A stretch of 57,700 nt of DNA from Gymnopilus junonius (taxonomy: Eukaryota > Basidiomycota > Agaricomycetes > Agaricales > Galerinaceae). Below are positions 10,813 to 23,100 of this stretch, piece after piece (the first letter of the stretch is position 1; each line of letters opens with the position of its first letter). The stretch covers positions 1-57,700 of the forward strand of contig JADNYJ010000221.1 in NCBI GenBank assembly GCA_015501075.1, in the 5' to 3' direction. The translations under genes and the position numbers were made by a program. The notes under the pieces are model-generated. The model searched no databases, had not been told where the DNA came from, and saw nothing but the letters and a program-made list of their open reading frames with translations.

Positions 10813-11673
10813 GACTGCAGACACAGGTGCCACATCTCATATGACCCCACATCATCATTGGATGTGCAATTACATTCCCTTTGCACTGGGGTGAAGTTAG
10901 CAGATGGCAGCATTGTTAGTTCAGCAGGAATTGGAACTGTGGTGTTTCACCCAGTTATTAGAGGTCAGGCAATGCATCCAGTAGAGTTTTCTAGAGTCCT
11001 TCATGTACCAGCACTTCAATCAAACCTTCTCTCATGCCTATACCTTGTCAGAGTAAAGGGCTTTGAGATTCACATCAATTCAGAGCAAATGGCCTTCAAT
11101 CTGCGAAATGAGACCCTATTCTGTGCTCCCTTGAAGTCCAACAACTCTGCAATTCTGGGAGGACGCACCGCACTTAGTCAAGAGTCTGCACACTGGGTTT
11201 CGATGCTACCACTTACTCCTACACTCTGGCATCGTCGCTGTTGTCACCACAATCATGCAGACATCTCTAAGATGCACAGAAATGGTCTGGTGACTGGAAT
11301 GACTCTGGATTTGAAGGAAAAGCCTGACTTAGTTTGTGAGCCTTGTTTAGCAGGCAAGATGCATTCCAATCCTTTCCCAACTTCACCCAGCAGAGCTACC
11401 AAGCCTCTAGAGCTTGTACACTCAGATCTGCATGGCCCCATTCATACTCCAACTCCTGAGGGCTATAGGTACTAGGTCACTTATATTGATGACTGCACTT
11501 CACTCCGAGCTGCCTACCTTCTAAAGCGAAAGAGCGAAGCATTTACAGCCTTCAAACAGTTCAAAGCATGGGCAGAGAACCAATTGGATGCAAAAATCAA
11601 AGCATTACAGGATGATAAAGCTGGGGAATACATGTCTAAGGAGTTTATCACATTTACAGACAGTTGTGGGATA
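10813..11673 (+). pseudogene. Copia A protease and integrase N-terminal part
   Basis: Resumes after the LINE with the aspartic protease motif TADTGATSHM. The frame shifts near 10890 (ALG to VKLADGSIVSSAGIG). Then the pre-integrase zinc domain (LWHRRCCHHNHADISKMHRN...CEPCLAGKMHSNPFP) and the integrase core: LVHSDLHGP (first catalytic Asp), TAG at 11473-11475 in place of a conserved Trp (TGG to TAG), YIDDCTSLRAAYLLKRKSEA, and LQDDKAGEYMSKEF (second catalytic Asp). It is cut after CGI by the full-length LINE. Confidence 0.85.
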
Positions 11674-11816
11674 CATCCTTCTTTCCCACAGACCACCACC
11701 ATCGCAAAATGTCGATACCTTGCAACACCGCAATTTTTCTCTACAACCTGCGATCTGGTCCTTGAATAGCTGGTTGCTCAGTTATTCGAGTGTGTATGCA
11801 CCTTTAGTGCAAGTCG

Positions 11817-13794
11817 ATGGCCGATTGATCATCATCATCCGCGCCCAAGCGCCCCACCTTTTCTGCCTCTGGTGGGCGTATTCCACCCGTCGGAGCTTCG
11901 AGCTCCAAATCTCCAACCCCTGAGGGTTCTTCGTCCTCTCGATCCTCGAGGCTTCAGCCACCCCTGCTCCTCGGAGCGGAGGAGACTGAGTCTCGGTCAG
12001 CATTCACTCGCAGGGCCACTACTCCCATTGCTTCGAGGGCTTCGTCCCCCGATGTTTCCATGGGAGAGGATGACGATACCATTCGTTTTCCTTGCCCAAG
12101 CGCTTCTCCAGAGCCGCAGCCTACTTCCCTTTCCCTCACGGGATCGTCTGGGGACTGGGTAGCTGTGGCGGAGTCTCTGAAGACCATTGGTTCATTCATG
12201 ATGACCAACGGCCCTTCTACTTTATCAGGGGCAGATCGCTCTGATTATGTGGTCTTTTCACTAAGATAGTGAACTCGATCAATACTTCCCCTTGGGCCAA
12301 AGAGGCCACGGGTGTCAGCGCACGATCACTGTCTCTTAGATGGTCGGTCATTCGCAATCTTATCGATTCTGACAGCTCCCTAGCGGACCTCATGTATCGA
12401 GACCTATGAAGACTCGAGAAGGGGGGGTTGCTCCTCCCACTCAGCCTGAGCCTTCATCTTCCCAGTCCGCCCCTCCAAAGCAGACTGGCCCTCCAGCGGA
12501 CCCGGCGGAGCCCCCCAAGGCTCCTGCTCCCGCTCCTTCTCACACCAAGCTTCAGCCCCGTAAACAGAAGGCTAAGCTGGTTCAATATCAGAGGCCGCCC
12601 CCCCAGGGCCCCCTCCCATTCCTCTCTCTTCCCATCCCAAGCGCTCCTTTGCCTCGAAACTCCGGACACCAGTTCCGGGGTCCTCGACCCGTGGGTCGCT
12701 TACTAATCGCTATTTTGAGCGGCAGTCACTCAGATGGCACCACAAACCTGGACCCGGGCCGTGTCAGGCCCAGGCCCAGACCTTGGTCCTGGCCCCTCTC
12801 AGGGCCCGACTAGACCATCTACCCCAGCCAAGCCTAAAGGGCTGGACTACGTCATGGCTGGCCCTACGCGCCGCCAAGTTCTCGTGGTGTTCAACGACCG
12901 TGCGCCAATGAACGTCATACTTGCTACGCTGGTTGATGAGATCAACCAGATGATGGCTCTTGACAGATTCGATATTCGGATCACCTCTGCGGAGCCCGCC
13001 TATAGGGGGTGGGCTCTACACACAAATCACGTACCCACGAATGATGAGATTATGCTCCTTCGTGGTGCGATTTATAACGTTGTCCAGGGCACCGCCGATG
13101 CCAATAAGGAGTTGACACCCTGGGTCGGACTTCCGATGTCCAAAGCCTTCCTGAAGGTTTTGGATGTCCCCTATTACACAGATGTCTTCCAGAGGACTCC
13201 CACCACCATCGCTGACATTGAGAGAGCGCTCGAAAGGGCCCCCCTCTTCTCTGGCATTCCTTTTGCGGGGCATGCACGCCTCGTACGTCAATCAGCAAAG
13301 AGCTCCAAGTTCGACTGCTACTTTGAGATCTGGGACTCCCAGACTGGACGCACCGCGAAGATGCTTATTAATAAAGCTTTTTGCTACAAGGATGAGCTGC
13401 TTTATGTAAAGCCAGCTGCCGCTCGACGAGGTGTCCCCATGTGCCAGCGCTGCCAGTGCTGGGGTCATCTCACCAAGGATTGTAGGGCCCACCAGCGCTG
13501 CTGCGCACGGTGTGGGGGCCTCACGCCACTGATGAGCATCGCGCCCTTGCGCCTTGCTGCAACCGGCCTCCGCCGGATTCGGACGGTATGCGCCACCCCA
13601 CTCCAGCTGGTGAGCCATGCCCCCACAAGGCCCGCTGCCCCAATTGTCGGGGCGAGCACCCTGCCACAGGATGCAATTGCAAGTTCTGGGAACACCGCTT
13701 CGATCACGATTGGATCATAGCCAAATACCGTGAGGTACGTGATAAGCACGCACTCCGGACCTTGACGTCTAACGTCCCTCCCCTAGCTCGATAA
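11817..13794 (+). pseudogene. LINE ORF1 (gag-like, zinc knuckles)
   Basis: The start is the ATG at 11817, the same ATG that opens MSKRSSSS in the copy at 43597; here the fourth codon is TGA. About 659 codons. N-terminal third: Ser/Pro-rich, low complexity (PPKAPAPAPSHTKLQPRKQK). Middle: a folded region (VFNDRAPMNVILATLVDEIN...EPAYRGWALHTNHVP...KAFLKVLDVPYY, about residues 360-450), conserved in all copies here. C-terminus: three zinc knuckles, CQRCQCWGHLTKDC (from 13442), CARCGGPHATDEH and CPNCRGEHPATGC. An RNA-binding RNP protein is the known role of such ORF1s. Frames change near 11920, 12270, 12410, 12730 and 13510. Ends TAA at 13792-13794, sharing its last A with the ORF2 start. Confidence 0.85.
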
Positions 13795-16700
13795 TGAGAA
13801 GAAAGGAGGACATTAGAATAATTTCGTACAATTGTAACCAGAATTATGGTCATATCGATGTACTTCTCGACCATCTAAAAGACTCTTTTGACGTTATTTT
13901 CTTGCAAGAGCCACCCTGGCGTGAGATACGACGTGCCCCGTCTTCGAGAAATCGCGAAGGTGAGGCAGTTATTGGAGCACCGAACCACCCTGATTGGAAG
14001 GTAATGGTTCGGCCTGACCCCACTGGGCTCCGGCCACGTGTTCTGACCTACGTTTCGACGAGGTTGAACCCCTGGCGCCCTGCCATGTGACGAGATCTTA
14101 TAGATCATCGCGATATCATGGCGTGTCCCTGTTTACCGGGGACACTGTTGTTAATTTACTGAATGTGTATTCTGATGACAAACACACAGCTATTGACTTG
14201 CTCACTGAGCAGGCTGACTTTCTTCCAATGTTTCATTACATGGGGGGTGACTTCAACTGTCATTCGAATAAGTGGGACCCTGGTGTCCTGCATCATCGGA
14301 CGACAGCCAACAACCTGCTGAATACAGCAGCTACCTGGGTTGATGCTTTCTCTCCCAGTCAATCCGGGTCCCACTCACATCCCTGGCAACCCATCCTACG
14401 AGAGTCGTCATCGACCTCATCTTCGTTCAACCTACCGAGGAGCTGTCTGCAGGCACTCGGCGAGGGGAACTGTGGCGCGGGCCATCGGACCATGTTCCGT
14501 TGGCTTGTTCTATTTCTGTCGCTCCGGCGGCAGCACTGTTCCGATGCGCTCACTGCCACCGGATCAATTGGATGACTTCTTGTTGTCCATCATTGAGAAG
14601 CTCAAGGGCATTGATCCCTTGCGCCGATCACTCCCGGATCAGGTGGAGGCTGTGTCTTCGGATGTGGCTTCTGCTTCTCGGATGCTTGGCGAAAGTATTC
14701 CAAGACGATTCGTATTTCCCCTCACTCCCGTCCTGGTGGGATGACTCCTGTGAGGATTCCTTCGATGCTTATCAGCGGGATAACTCTCGCGATAACCATA
14801 AAACTTTCCGCAGAGCTGTTAAAGCTGCTAAACGCAAGTTCTTTGATGAACGCATCACTGAAGTTGCCACTACTAACAAGCGCCCCTGGGATCTAATGAA
14901 CTGGATCCAGCAGCGCAAGTTACCACCCTCCGAGGCTATCCAATTTAACGGACAGCCTGCCATGATATGCCCTCCCTCTGGGATGCCCTTCATGGCACGT
15001 ACAACTCGGCCTCTGACCGACGTATGACATTAGTGGTCTCACCTCCCTTCCCGATATGGAAGTACGAGAGTGGACTGCCTTTTCACTGTTGGAATTGAGG
15101 GAGGCCTTGGCATCCTGCTCCAACAACTCAGCGCCGGGTCCTGATCATATTAAGTGGTCACACCTTAAGGCAATTATTCGCGACGAACACTGTCTTCAGG
15201 TGTTCGTGCAGTTAGCCAATGCCTGCCTTCGGGTTGGGTATTGGCCGACTCACTTTAAGGAGTCCTTGTCGGTTATTATTCCAAAGCCGAACAAGCCCTC
15301 ATATTCCACGCCTAAGGCGTTCAGGCCCATTGTGCTCCTGAACACCCTTGGCAAATTGGTTGAGAAAATGCTTTCCAACCGTATTCAATTCGATGCTGTT
15401 AAGCACGATATCTTTCACCCTAATCAACTCGGTGGTGTGCGTCAGCGCTCCACTGAGGATGCAGGCTTGCTCCTCATGCACCTGGTGCGTGCAGGGTGGG
15501 CTCGCGGCTTAAAGACCAGTGTCATCGCCTTCGACGTGGCACAGTTCTTCCCTTCCCTCAATCACGAAGTGCTGATTGCGATCCTCAGGAAGCAGGGCTT
15601 CCCTCCTAACGTGGTGGAATTCTTTTCATCATACCTGGTCGGCCGTTCCACGTCGTATGCCTGGAACGGTTTTCAATCTGACCCCCGACAAGCTGATGTC
15701 GGGGTGGGGCAGGGCTCTGCTTTGTCCCCGGTACTTTCGGCACTCTTCCTTGCACCAGTGCTGAAGCTCTTCATGCAGAATGAGTCGGTCTCTGATACCA
15801 CTCTGCTCTCCTACGTCGATGACGGCACCCTCATTGTGCAGTCAAAGACCCTTGACGCCAACTGCTTAGCCTTGAAAAGGTCCTATGCAGTGATTTTCGA
15901 ACTATTCACAAAGTTCGCCCTCGCTCTTGAGCACGACAAAATGGAGTTATTCCATTTTGATCGTTCTCACTCGGAGTTCAATCCGTCCATGGATCTGGGA
16001 TATGCTCCCTACACCCGTGACAAGCGTCTGACGCCCAAGCCGTTTTGGCGGTACTTGGGTTTCTTCTTCGACCGGAAACTGACATTTCACGAACATGTCC
16101 GGTATTACTCCACCAAGTCCTTCACCACCGTTAAGGCGATGCGGATGCTTGGTAACTCATCTAGGGGGCTTACGCCCATGCAAAAGCGTCTGCTTTACAG
16201 GTCTTGTGTGTGCCTATTGCAACATACGGCCTTCGCTTGTGGTTCTTCAAGGCGCTAAGTGCCAGGGAACCATTAAACTACTGACCAGCATGCAACGTCA
16301 TGCTGCGCTCTGGATTACCGGTGCATTCGCACCTCCCAACTGGAGGGATCGAGGCCCTTGCTGGCCTGGTCCCTATCAACTTAGTCCTGAAACGTGCTGC
16401 TGCAGTTGGTGTTCTGCGCATGGCGGCCCTCTCGGACACTCACCCGGTGCGCTCTCTTCTGAGTGCGCCCTTTTCCAAAGGAGCGACTCCTCACCCTCGC
16501 TCTGCTGCCTTTATGACTGCCCCACAATGCGCTAAGGTGCGGGGTATGTTATGGACGTCGATGACACGCTCCATGTAGTCAGCGAGCCGCTGGAGCCCTT
16601 TGCTCCAGAGGCTCGTCCAGGCGGCATTCCTTGAGTTACATCATGGAATTCCTTTGATATCACTCCGGCACCCAAGGATAAGGTTGGGCTCCGGCGCGAA

Positions 16701-17603
16701 TGGTTAGACCGCTTCTGGGAGGCCTCGAAGCGGGAACCGTCCACTCTGGTCTGTGTCGGCGATGGTAGTCGCCCCACTGATCGAACAAGCAGGCTATTGC
16801 AGCTTCGCTTGTCTTTCGCCAGGGAGTTGAGGTGCATGCATCTCGCTACGCGCTGGGAGTGCTCTTGCAGAGGATGCTGAGCTTTACTCCCTTCATACTG
16901 CAATTGTCCGGGCTTGTGCCATGGACAACTGTGACTACATTGTTATCTTGTCGGATTCCACCAAGGCTTTGGGGAGTCTGCTTGATGCCTCCGTGCATTC
17001 CGGCCAGGGTCATTCCTTGGCTGTGATCCACGCCCTTACAGAGTGGTGGACCAGGGGCCCTGGCCGCCACATCTCCCTTCATCATGTCCCATCTTCTCTG
17101 AAGTGGGGCATACACTATCAAGCTCATCTCATGGCAACTGAGCTCTCTGTAGCGTGGGGCCTAACACGCCACACTCACTTGCGGCGCTGTGCAAAGCAGC
17201 TGACATAATCCGGGGGAAGGCTGGCAGGAGTTGTTCCAGCAACCTTCGTACTCAGGGCGACAATTTTTGTCGCTCACCGACCTCGACGGGGGTCGACTCG
17301 AACCAGGGCCAAACGAGGCGTCCCTGGCTTCAAGCTGCAGGCGGCGACCTGACTCTCTTTACAAGGGTCACTCGCGCCATCACCAACCATGCTCCCATTG
17401 GGGAGTATTACTCTCGATTCAATATCCCTGAATCTACCAGTTGCGAGTGCGGCTTCCATACCCAATCTCATAACCACTTATTCCGGACGTGTCCCCAGCA
17501 CGACCGTCATGACTATCCAGTTCGTCTGGATCAGCTCATATCCTTTTTGAAGGCTAACCCCACAGTGTTCGCCTTCAACCGCCCCCCTCGGGGTGTCGGA
17601 TAA
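13794..17603 (+). pseudogene. LINE ORF2 polyprotein (APE-RT-RNase H)
   Basis: ATG at 13794 overlaps the ORF1 stop as TAATG. About 1,270 codons. APE endonuclease, residues 1-235: IISYNCNQNYGHID, FLQEPPW, YMGGDFNCHSNKWDP and a degraded SDHVP. RT, about residues 490-740: RPIVLLNTLGKLVEKM, FDVAQFFPSLNHEVL, GVGQGSALSPVLSALF, SYVDDGTLIV. RNase H, about 985-1110: VCVGDGSRPTD, EDAELYSLHTAIV, ILSDSTKALGS, LHHVPSSLKWGIHYQAH. C-terminal finger near 1217: CECGFHTQSHNHLFRTC. Breaks: TGA at 14088-14090 (CGA to TGA) and frameshifts near 14330, 14570, 14740, 15030, 16210, 16560, 16650, 16780, 17155 and 17210. Catalytic residues are otherwise present. Confidence 0.9.
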
Positions 17604-18049
17604 CTTGGGTGGGCAAGGTAGGTGTTGTTCCCGCTGGCTGGATTCGGCAGTTTGGGGTGCGCTCAGAACAGAGTCCTAATACTTGGCGGGCTTCGGCTTT
17701 GCTGGGTTGAGGGTGGGGGCTTTGGTTCTGGAGCTTCGGCGCTATCAACAGACCTTGTAGCCCCTGCTTTGGTGACCCGAAATGGTCTGCCTTCAGTGGC
17801 TAACACAGTATGTGCACATCCTGGGCTGTCAGATTTGGCTGGCGGGCCCCCTTCCGGTGCCCTTCCATTACTTTGTTGGACCCCTCCCTTCGGTCGGGGC
17901 ACCAACGAGAGTACAGGCCCATTGTTTTATGGTCCTAAGTTGGCCCGCAAGAGCCAGTCTCGCACTAGGTGTAGATTAATGGTAGATTACTTTGGGTGTA
18001 TGTATATCTGCGACCGGACTGCTTTCGCACACCGGTATATAAATCCTTG

Positions 18050-18081
<32 letters not shown>
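17604..18081 (+). other. LINE 3' UTR and poly(A) tail
   Basis: About 450 bp, GC-rich, no ORF of its own, with conserved end ACCGGTATATAAATCC then TTGATT and the A-tract. The same end occurs at every LINE 3' terminus in the window (for example 6061, 9007, 24479, 33082, 38780, 41540, 44962, 47045, 49143, 54642), so it is the segment the RT must recognise. Confidence 0.85.
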
Positions 18082-18083
<2 letters not shown>

Positions 18084-18607
18084 CAGTTGTGGGATAATTA
18101 GGTGACACAGCACCAGGAATAGGCCACAACAGAATGGAGTAGCAGAGAGAGCAAACAGAACTATGTCTGATGATATCTCAGCAATGCTCTTTGAAGCTGG
18201 CCTGCCCCTTTGGTTCTGGGCCTATGCACTCGCAACAATGATACATGTCTGGAATTGCATCCCTACATCCACTCTATCAGATTCAACACCTTATGAAGCC
18301 TGGAACCACCAGAAACTGGACATTTCACATTTCAGAGTTTGGGGATGCTTAGCCTATGTCTTTATTCAGAAGGACAAGCGAACCCCTCTTGGACCTCACA
18401 TGGAGAAGTGCATCTTTGTGGGCTACCCTACTGGATACAAAGGCTGGCAGTTCTACAATCCAACCACAAAGAAGTTTATCATCTCTGAAAGAGCTGAGTT
18501 TGATGAAAGGTCATTTCCTGGCATTGGTCCTGGTTTCAAATCATCTGGTTCACCTCTCCCACTGGTTCTCCCTGCTCCTAATGCTGTTCCTGCACCCCTT
18601 GCACCAT
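18082..18607 (+). pseudogene. Copia A integrase C-terminal part
   Basis: After the second TSD copy the integrase resumes with QNGVAERANRTMSDDIS (catalytic Glu), then LPLWFWAYALATMIHVWNC, TPYEAWNHQKLDISHFRVWG, HMEKCIFVGYPTGYKGWQFY and ISERAEFDERSFPG. One frameshift lies between 18096 and 18132. The frame runs open to about 18607, where LINE ORF1 sequence takes over. RT and RNase H of this element are not in the window. Confidence 0.85.
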
Positions 18608-20177
18608 TTATCAGGGGCAGACCACTCTGATTATGTTGGCCTCTTCACTAGGATAGTGAATTCAGTCAATACTTCCCCTTGGGCCAAGGAGGCCACGGTG
18701 TCAGTGCATGATCGCTGTCTCTTAGATGGTCGTCATCGCAACCTTATCGATTCTGATAGCTCCCTAGCGGACCTCATGTATTGAGACCTAGCGAAGACTC
18801 GAGAAGGGGGGGTTGCTCCTCCCCTCACCTGAGCCTTCATCTTCCCAGTCTGCCCCTCCAAAGCAGACTGGCCCTCCAGCGGACCCTGCGGAGCCTCCCA
18901 AGGCTCCCGCTCCTGCTCCTTCTCACTCCAAGCTTCAGCCTCGCAAACAGAAGGCCAAGCTGGTCCAATATCAGAGGCCGCCCCCTCCAGGGCCCCCTCC
19001 TGTTCCCCTCTCCTCTCATCCCAAGCGCTCCTTTGCCTCGAAACTCCGGACACCAGTTCCGGGGTCCTCGACCCATGGGTCGCTTACTAATCGCTATTTT
19101 GAGCATGCAGTCGCTCAGATGGCACCACAAACCTGGACCGGGCCCTTCTGGCCCAGGCCCAACCCCGTTCCCGGTCCCTCTCAGGGCCTGACTAGACCCT
19201 CAACCCCAGCCAAGTCTAAAGGGCTGGACTTTGTCACGGCTGGCCCTACGCGCCGCCAAGTTCTCATGGTGTTCAATGACCATGCACCAATGAATGTCAT
19301 ACTTGCTATGCTGGTTGATGAGATCAACCGGATGATGGCCCTTGACCGATTCGATATTCAGATCACTTCTGCGGAGCCTGCCTATCATGGATGGGCCCTG
19401 CACACCAATCATGTACCCATGACTGATGAGCTTATGCTCCTTCGGGGTGCTATCTACAATGTTGTCGAAGGCACCTCTGATGAATATAAGGGGTTGATGC
19501 CTTGGGTCAGATTACTGATGTCCAAAGCCTTCTTGAAGGTTCTGGATGTCCCCTACTACTCAGATGTCTTCCAGAAGACTGTTACCACCATCGCCGACAT
19601 TGAGAGAGTGCTCGAAAGGGCCCCTCTCTTCTCAGGCATTCCTTTTGCAGGGCATGCACACCTCATACATCAATCGGCAAAGAGCTCTAAGTTCGACTGC
19701 TACTTTGAGATCTGGGATTCCCAGACTGGACAAACCGCGAAGACGCTTATCAACAAAGCTTTTCGCTACAAGGATGAGCTGCTTTATGTAAAGCCAGCTG
19801 CCACTCGATGAGGTGTTCCCATGTGCCAGTGCTGCCAGTGCTGGGGCCATCTCACCAAGGACTGTAGGGCCCACCAGCGCCGCTGCGCATGGTGTGGCGG
19901 GCCTCATGCCACTGATGAGCATTGTGCCCTCGCGCCTTGCTGCAACCGGCCTCCGCCGGATTCGGACGGTATGCGCCACCCCACTCCAGCTGGTGAGCCA
20001 TGCCCCCACAAGGCCCGCTGTCCCAATTGCCAGGGCGAGCACCCTGCCACAGGACGCAATTGCAAGTTCTGGAAACACTGCTTCGATCATGATTGGATCA
20101 TAGCCAAATACCACAAGGTACATGATAAACGCACACTCCGGACCTTGACATCTAACGTCCCTCCTCTAGCTCGATAA
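18607..20177 (+). pseudogene. LINE ORF1, 5'-truncated
   Basis: Starts near SGADHSDYVGLFTRIVNSV; frames change near 18660 and 18800. From 18813 a long frame runs PSPEPSSSQSAPPKQ... through the conserved middle (FNDHAPMNVILAMLVDEIN, KAFLKVLDVPYYSDVFQK) to PAATR, ending in TGA at 19809-19811 where other copies have CGA. The knuckle region continues in the next frame (CQCCQCWGHLTKDC, CAWCGGPHATDEH, CPNCQGEHPATGRNC) to the TAA that forms TAATG at 20175-20179. Confidence 0.85.
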
Positions 20178-23100
20178 TGAGAAGAAAGGAGGATGTTAGG
20201 ATTATCTCGTACAATTGTAACCAGAATTATGGGCATATCGATGTACTATTAGACCATCTAAAGGATTCTTTTGACATTATTTTCTTGCAAGAGCCACCTT
20301 GGCATGAGGTACGACGTGCCCCATCTTCGAGAGGTCCCGAAGGTGAGGCAGTTATTGGTGCACCGAACCACCCTGATTGGAAGGTTATGGTTCGGCCTGA
20401 TCCTACCGGGCTCCGGCCATGCGTTCTGACCTACGTTTCGACAAGGTTGAACCCCTGGCACCCTGCCATGCGACAAGATCTTATAGATCACCATGACATC
20501 ATGGCGGTTTCTCTGTTTACCGGAGACACTGTTGTTAACTTACTGAATGTGTATTCAGACAATAAGCACATGGCTATCGACTTGCTCACCAAGCAGGCCG
20601 ACTTTCTTCCAATGTTTCATTACATGGGGGGCGATTTCAACTGTCATTCGAATAAGTGGGACCCTGGTGTCCTGCATCATCGGACGACAGCCAATGACCT
20701 GCTGAATACGGCAGCTACACTGGGACTGATGCTTTCTCTCCCAGTCAATCCAGGTCCCACTCATATCCCTGGTAACCCATCCCTACGAGAGTCGGTCATC
20801 GACCTCATCTTCATTCAACCTACTGAGGAGCTGTCTGCAGGCACTCAGTGAAGAGAACTGTGGCACAGGCCATCGGACCATGTTCCACTGGCTTGCTCTA
20901 TTTCTGTTGCTCCGGTGGCAGCAACTGTTCCGATGCACTCACTGCCACTGGATCAATTGGATGACTTCGTGTTGTCCATCATTGAGAAGCTCAAAGGCTT
21001 AGATCCCTTTGCGCGATCATCACCCCGGATCAGGTGGAGGCTGTGTCTTCGGATGTTGCTTCTGCCTTCTCGGATGCTTGGTGAAAGTATTCCAAGACGA
21101 TTTGTATCTCTCCTCACTCCCTTCCCTGGTGGGACAATTCTTGTGAGGATACCTTCGATGCTTATCAGTGAGATAACTCTCGCGATAACCATAAAATTTT
21201 CCACAAAGCTGTCAAAGCTGCTAAACGCAAGTTCTTTGATGAATGCATCACTGAAGTTGCTACTACCAACAAGCGCCCCTGGGATCTCATGAATTGGATC
21301 CAGCAGTGCAAGTTACCACCCTCCGAGGCTATCCAATTCAACGGACAGCCTTGCCATGATATGCCCTCCCTATGGGATGCCCTTCATGGCATGTACAACT
21401 CGGCCTCTGACCAAATGTATGACATTAGTGGTCTCACCTCCCTTCCCAATATGGAAGTGAGAGAGTGGACCGCTTTTTCACTGTTAGAATTGAGGGAGGC
21501 CTTGGCATCCTGCTCTAACAACTCAGCGCTGGGTCCTGATCATATTAAGTGGTCACACCTTAAGGCAATTATTTGCGACGAACACTGTCTTCAGGTGTTC
21601 ATGCAGTTGGCTAATGCCTGCCTTTGGGTTGGGTATTGGCCGACTCACTTTAAGGAATCCTTGTCAGTTATTATTCCTAAATGAAACAAGCCCTCATATT
21701 CTATGCCCAAGGTGTTCAGGCCCATTGTACTCCTGAACACCCTTGGCAAATTGGTTGAAAAGATGCTTTCCAAGCGTATTCAATTCGATGCTGTTAAGCA
21801 CGATATTTTTCATCCCAATCAACTTGGTGGTGTGCGGCAGTGCTCCACTGAGGATGCGGGCTTGCTCCTCATGCACCTGGTGCATGCAGGGTGGGCTTGC
21901 GGTTTAAAGACCAGTGTCATCGCCTTCGACGTGGCTCAGTTCTTCCCCTCCCTCAATCACGAAGTGTTGATTGCAATTCTCAGGAAGCAGGGCTTCCCTC
22001 CTAATGTGGTGGAATTCTTTTCATCATACCTGGTTGGCCATTCCATGTCTTATGCCTGGAACAGTTTTCAATCTGACCCCCGGCAAGCTGATGTCGGGGT
22101 GGGTCAGGGCTCTGCTTTGTCCCTGGTTCTCTTGGCACTCTTCCTCGCACCAGTGCTGAAACTTTTCATGCAGAATGGGTCGGTCTCCGATACCACTCTG
22201 CTTTCTTATGTCAATGATGGCACTCTCATAGTGCAGTCAAAGACTCTCGATGCCAACTGCATAGCCCTGAAAAGGTCCTATGCAGTGATCTTCAAACTCT
22301 TCACAAAGTTCGCCCTCGCTCTTGAGCACGACAAGACGGAGTTATTCTATTTTGATCATTCTCATTCTGAGTTCAATCCATCCATGGATCTAGGGTATGC
22401 TCCCTACACTCGGGACAAATGTCTGATGCCTAAGCCATTTTGGCGGTACTTGGGTTTCTTCTTTGACTGGAAATTGACATTTCCTGAACATGTCCGGTAC
22501 TACTCCACCAAGTCTTTCACCACCATCAGGGCGATGAGGATGCTTGGTAACTTGTCTAGGGGGCTCACACCCATGCAAAAGCATCTGCTTTACAGGTCTT
22601 GTGTGTTGCCTATTGCAACATACGGCCTCCAGCTGTGGTTCTTCCAAGGCGCTAAATGCCAGGGGACCATCAAACTACTGACCAGCATGCAGCGGCATGC
22701 TGTGCTCTGGATTACCGGTGCATTCCACACCTCCCCAACAGGAGGGATCGAGGCCCTTGCCGGCCTGGTCCCTATCAACTTAGTCTTGAAACGTGCTGCC
22801 GCCATAGGTGTTCTATGCATGGCGGCCCTCTCGGACACACATCTGGTGCGCTCCCTTCTGAGTGCACCCTTTTCCAAAGGAGCGACTCCTCACCCTCGCT
22901 CTGCTGCCTTTATGACCGCCCCACAATGCGCTAAGGTGCGGGGCACTGTTATGGACATCGATGACATGCTCCATGTAGTCAGCAAGCCTCTGGAGCCTTT
23001 TGCCCCAGAGGCTCGTCCAGGTGGGCGGTTCCTTGAGTTACATCATGGAATTCACTTTGATATTACTCTGGCACCCAAGGATAAGGTTGGGTTGCGGCGA

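Larger units (their letters stand above)
11674..18081 (+). mobile_element. Full-length Tad1-type LINE (reference copy)
   Basis: Complete element flanked by a 15-bp TSD GACAGTTGTGGGATA (11659-11673 and 18082-18096). 5' end CATCCTTCTTTCCCACAG, shared with the 5' ends at 28072 and 43739. 5' UTR 11674-11816, ORF1 11817-13794, ORF2 13794-17603, 3' UTR 17604-18053, poly(A) 18054-18081. Total 6.4 kb. Gene order and domains (CCHC ORF1; APE, RT, RNase H ORF2; poly(A) tail) fit the Tad1/I group of fungal non-LTR retrotransposons. Both ORFs are broken, so the copy is not autonomous now. Confidence 0.9.
4447..18607 (+). mobile_element. Ty1/copia element A, 5' half, split by LINEs
   Basis: Order of parts: LTR 4447-4555, PBS 4556-4567, leader 4568-5126 (no gene), gag 5127-6060, LINE complex 6061-10812, protease/integrase 10813-11673, full-length LINE 11674-18081, integrase end 18082-18607. 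Removing the LINEs and one copy of each TSD restores one continuous coding region in copia order (gag-PR-IN). The RT, RNase H and 3' LTR expected next are missing: at 18607 the sequence changes into LINE ORF1, sharing only TTTATCAGG at the junction. The element is dead: it has several stops and frameshifts. Confidence 0.85.

Noticed and set aside
18030..18053. TATATAAA near each LINE 3' end as a promoter
   Set aside because: It is part of the conserved 3' terminus next to poly(A); nothing downstream depends on it.
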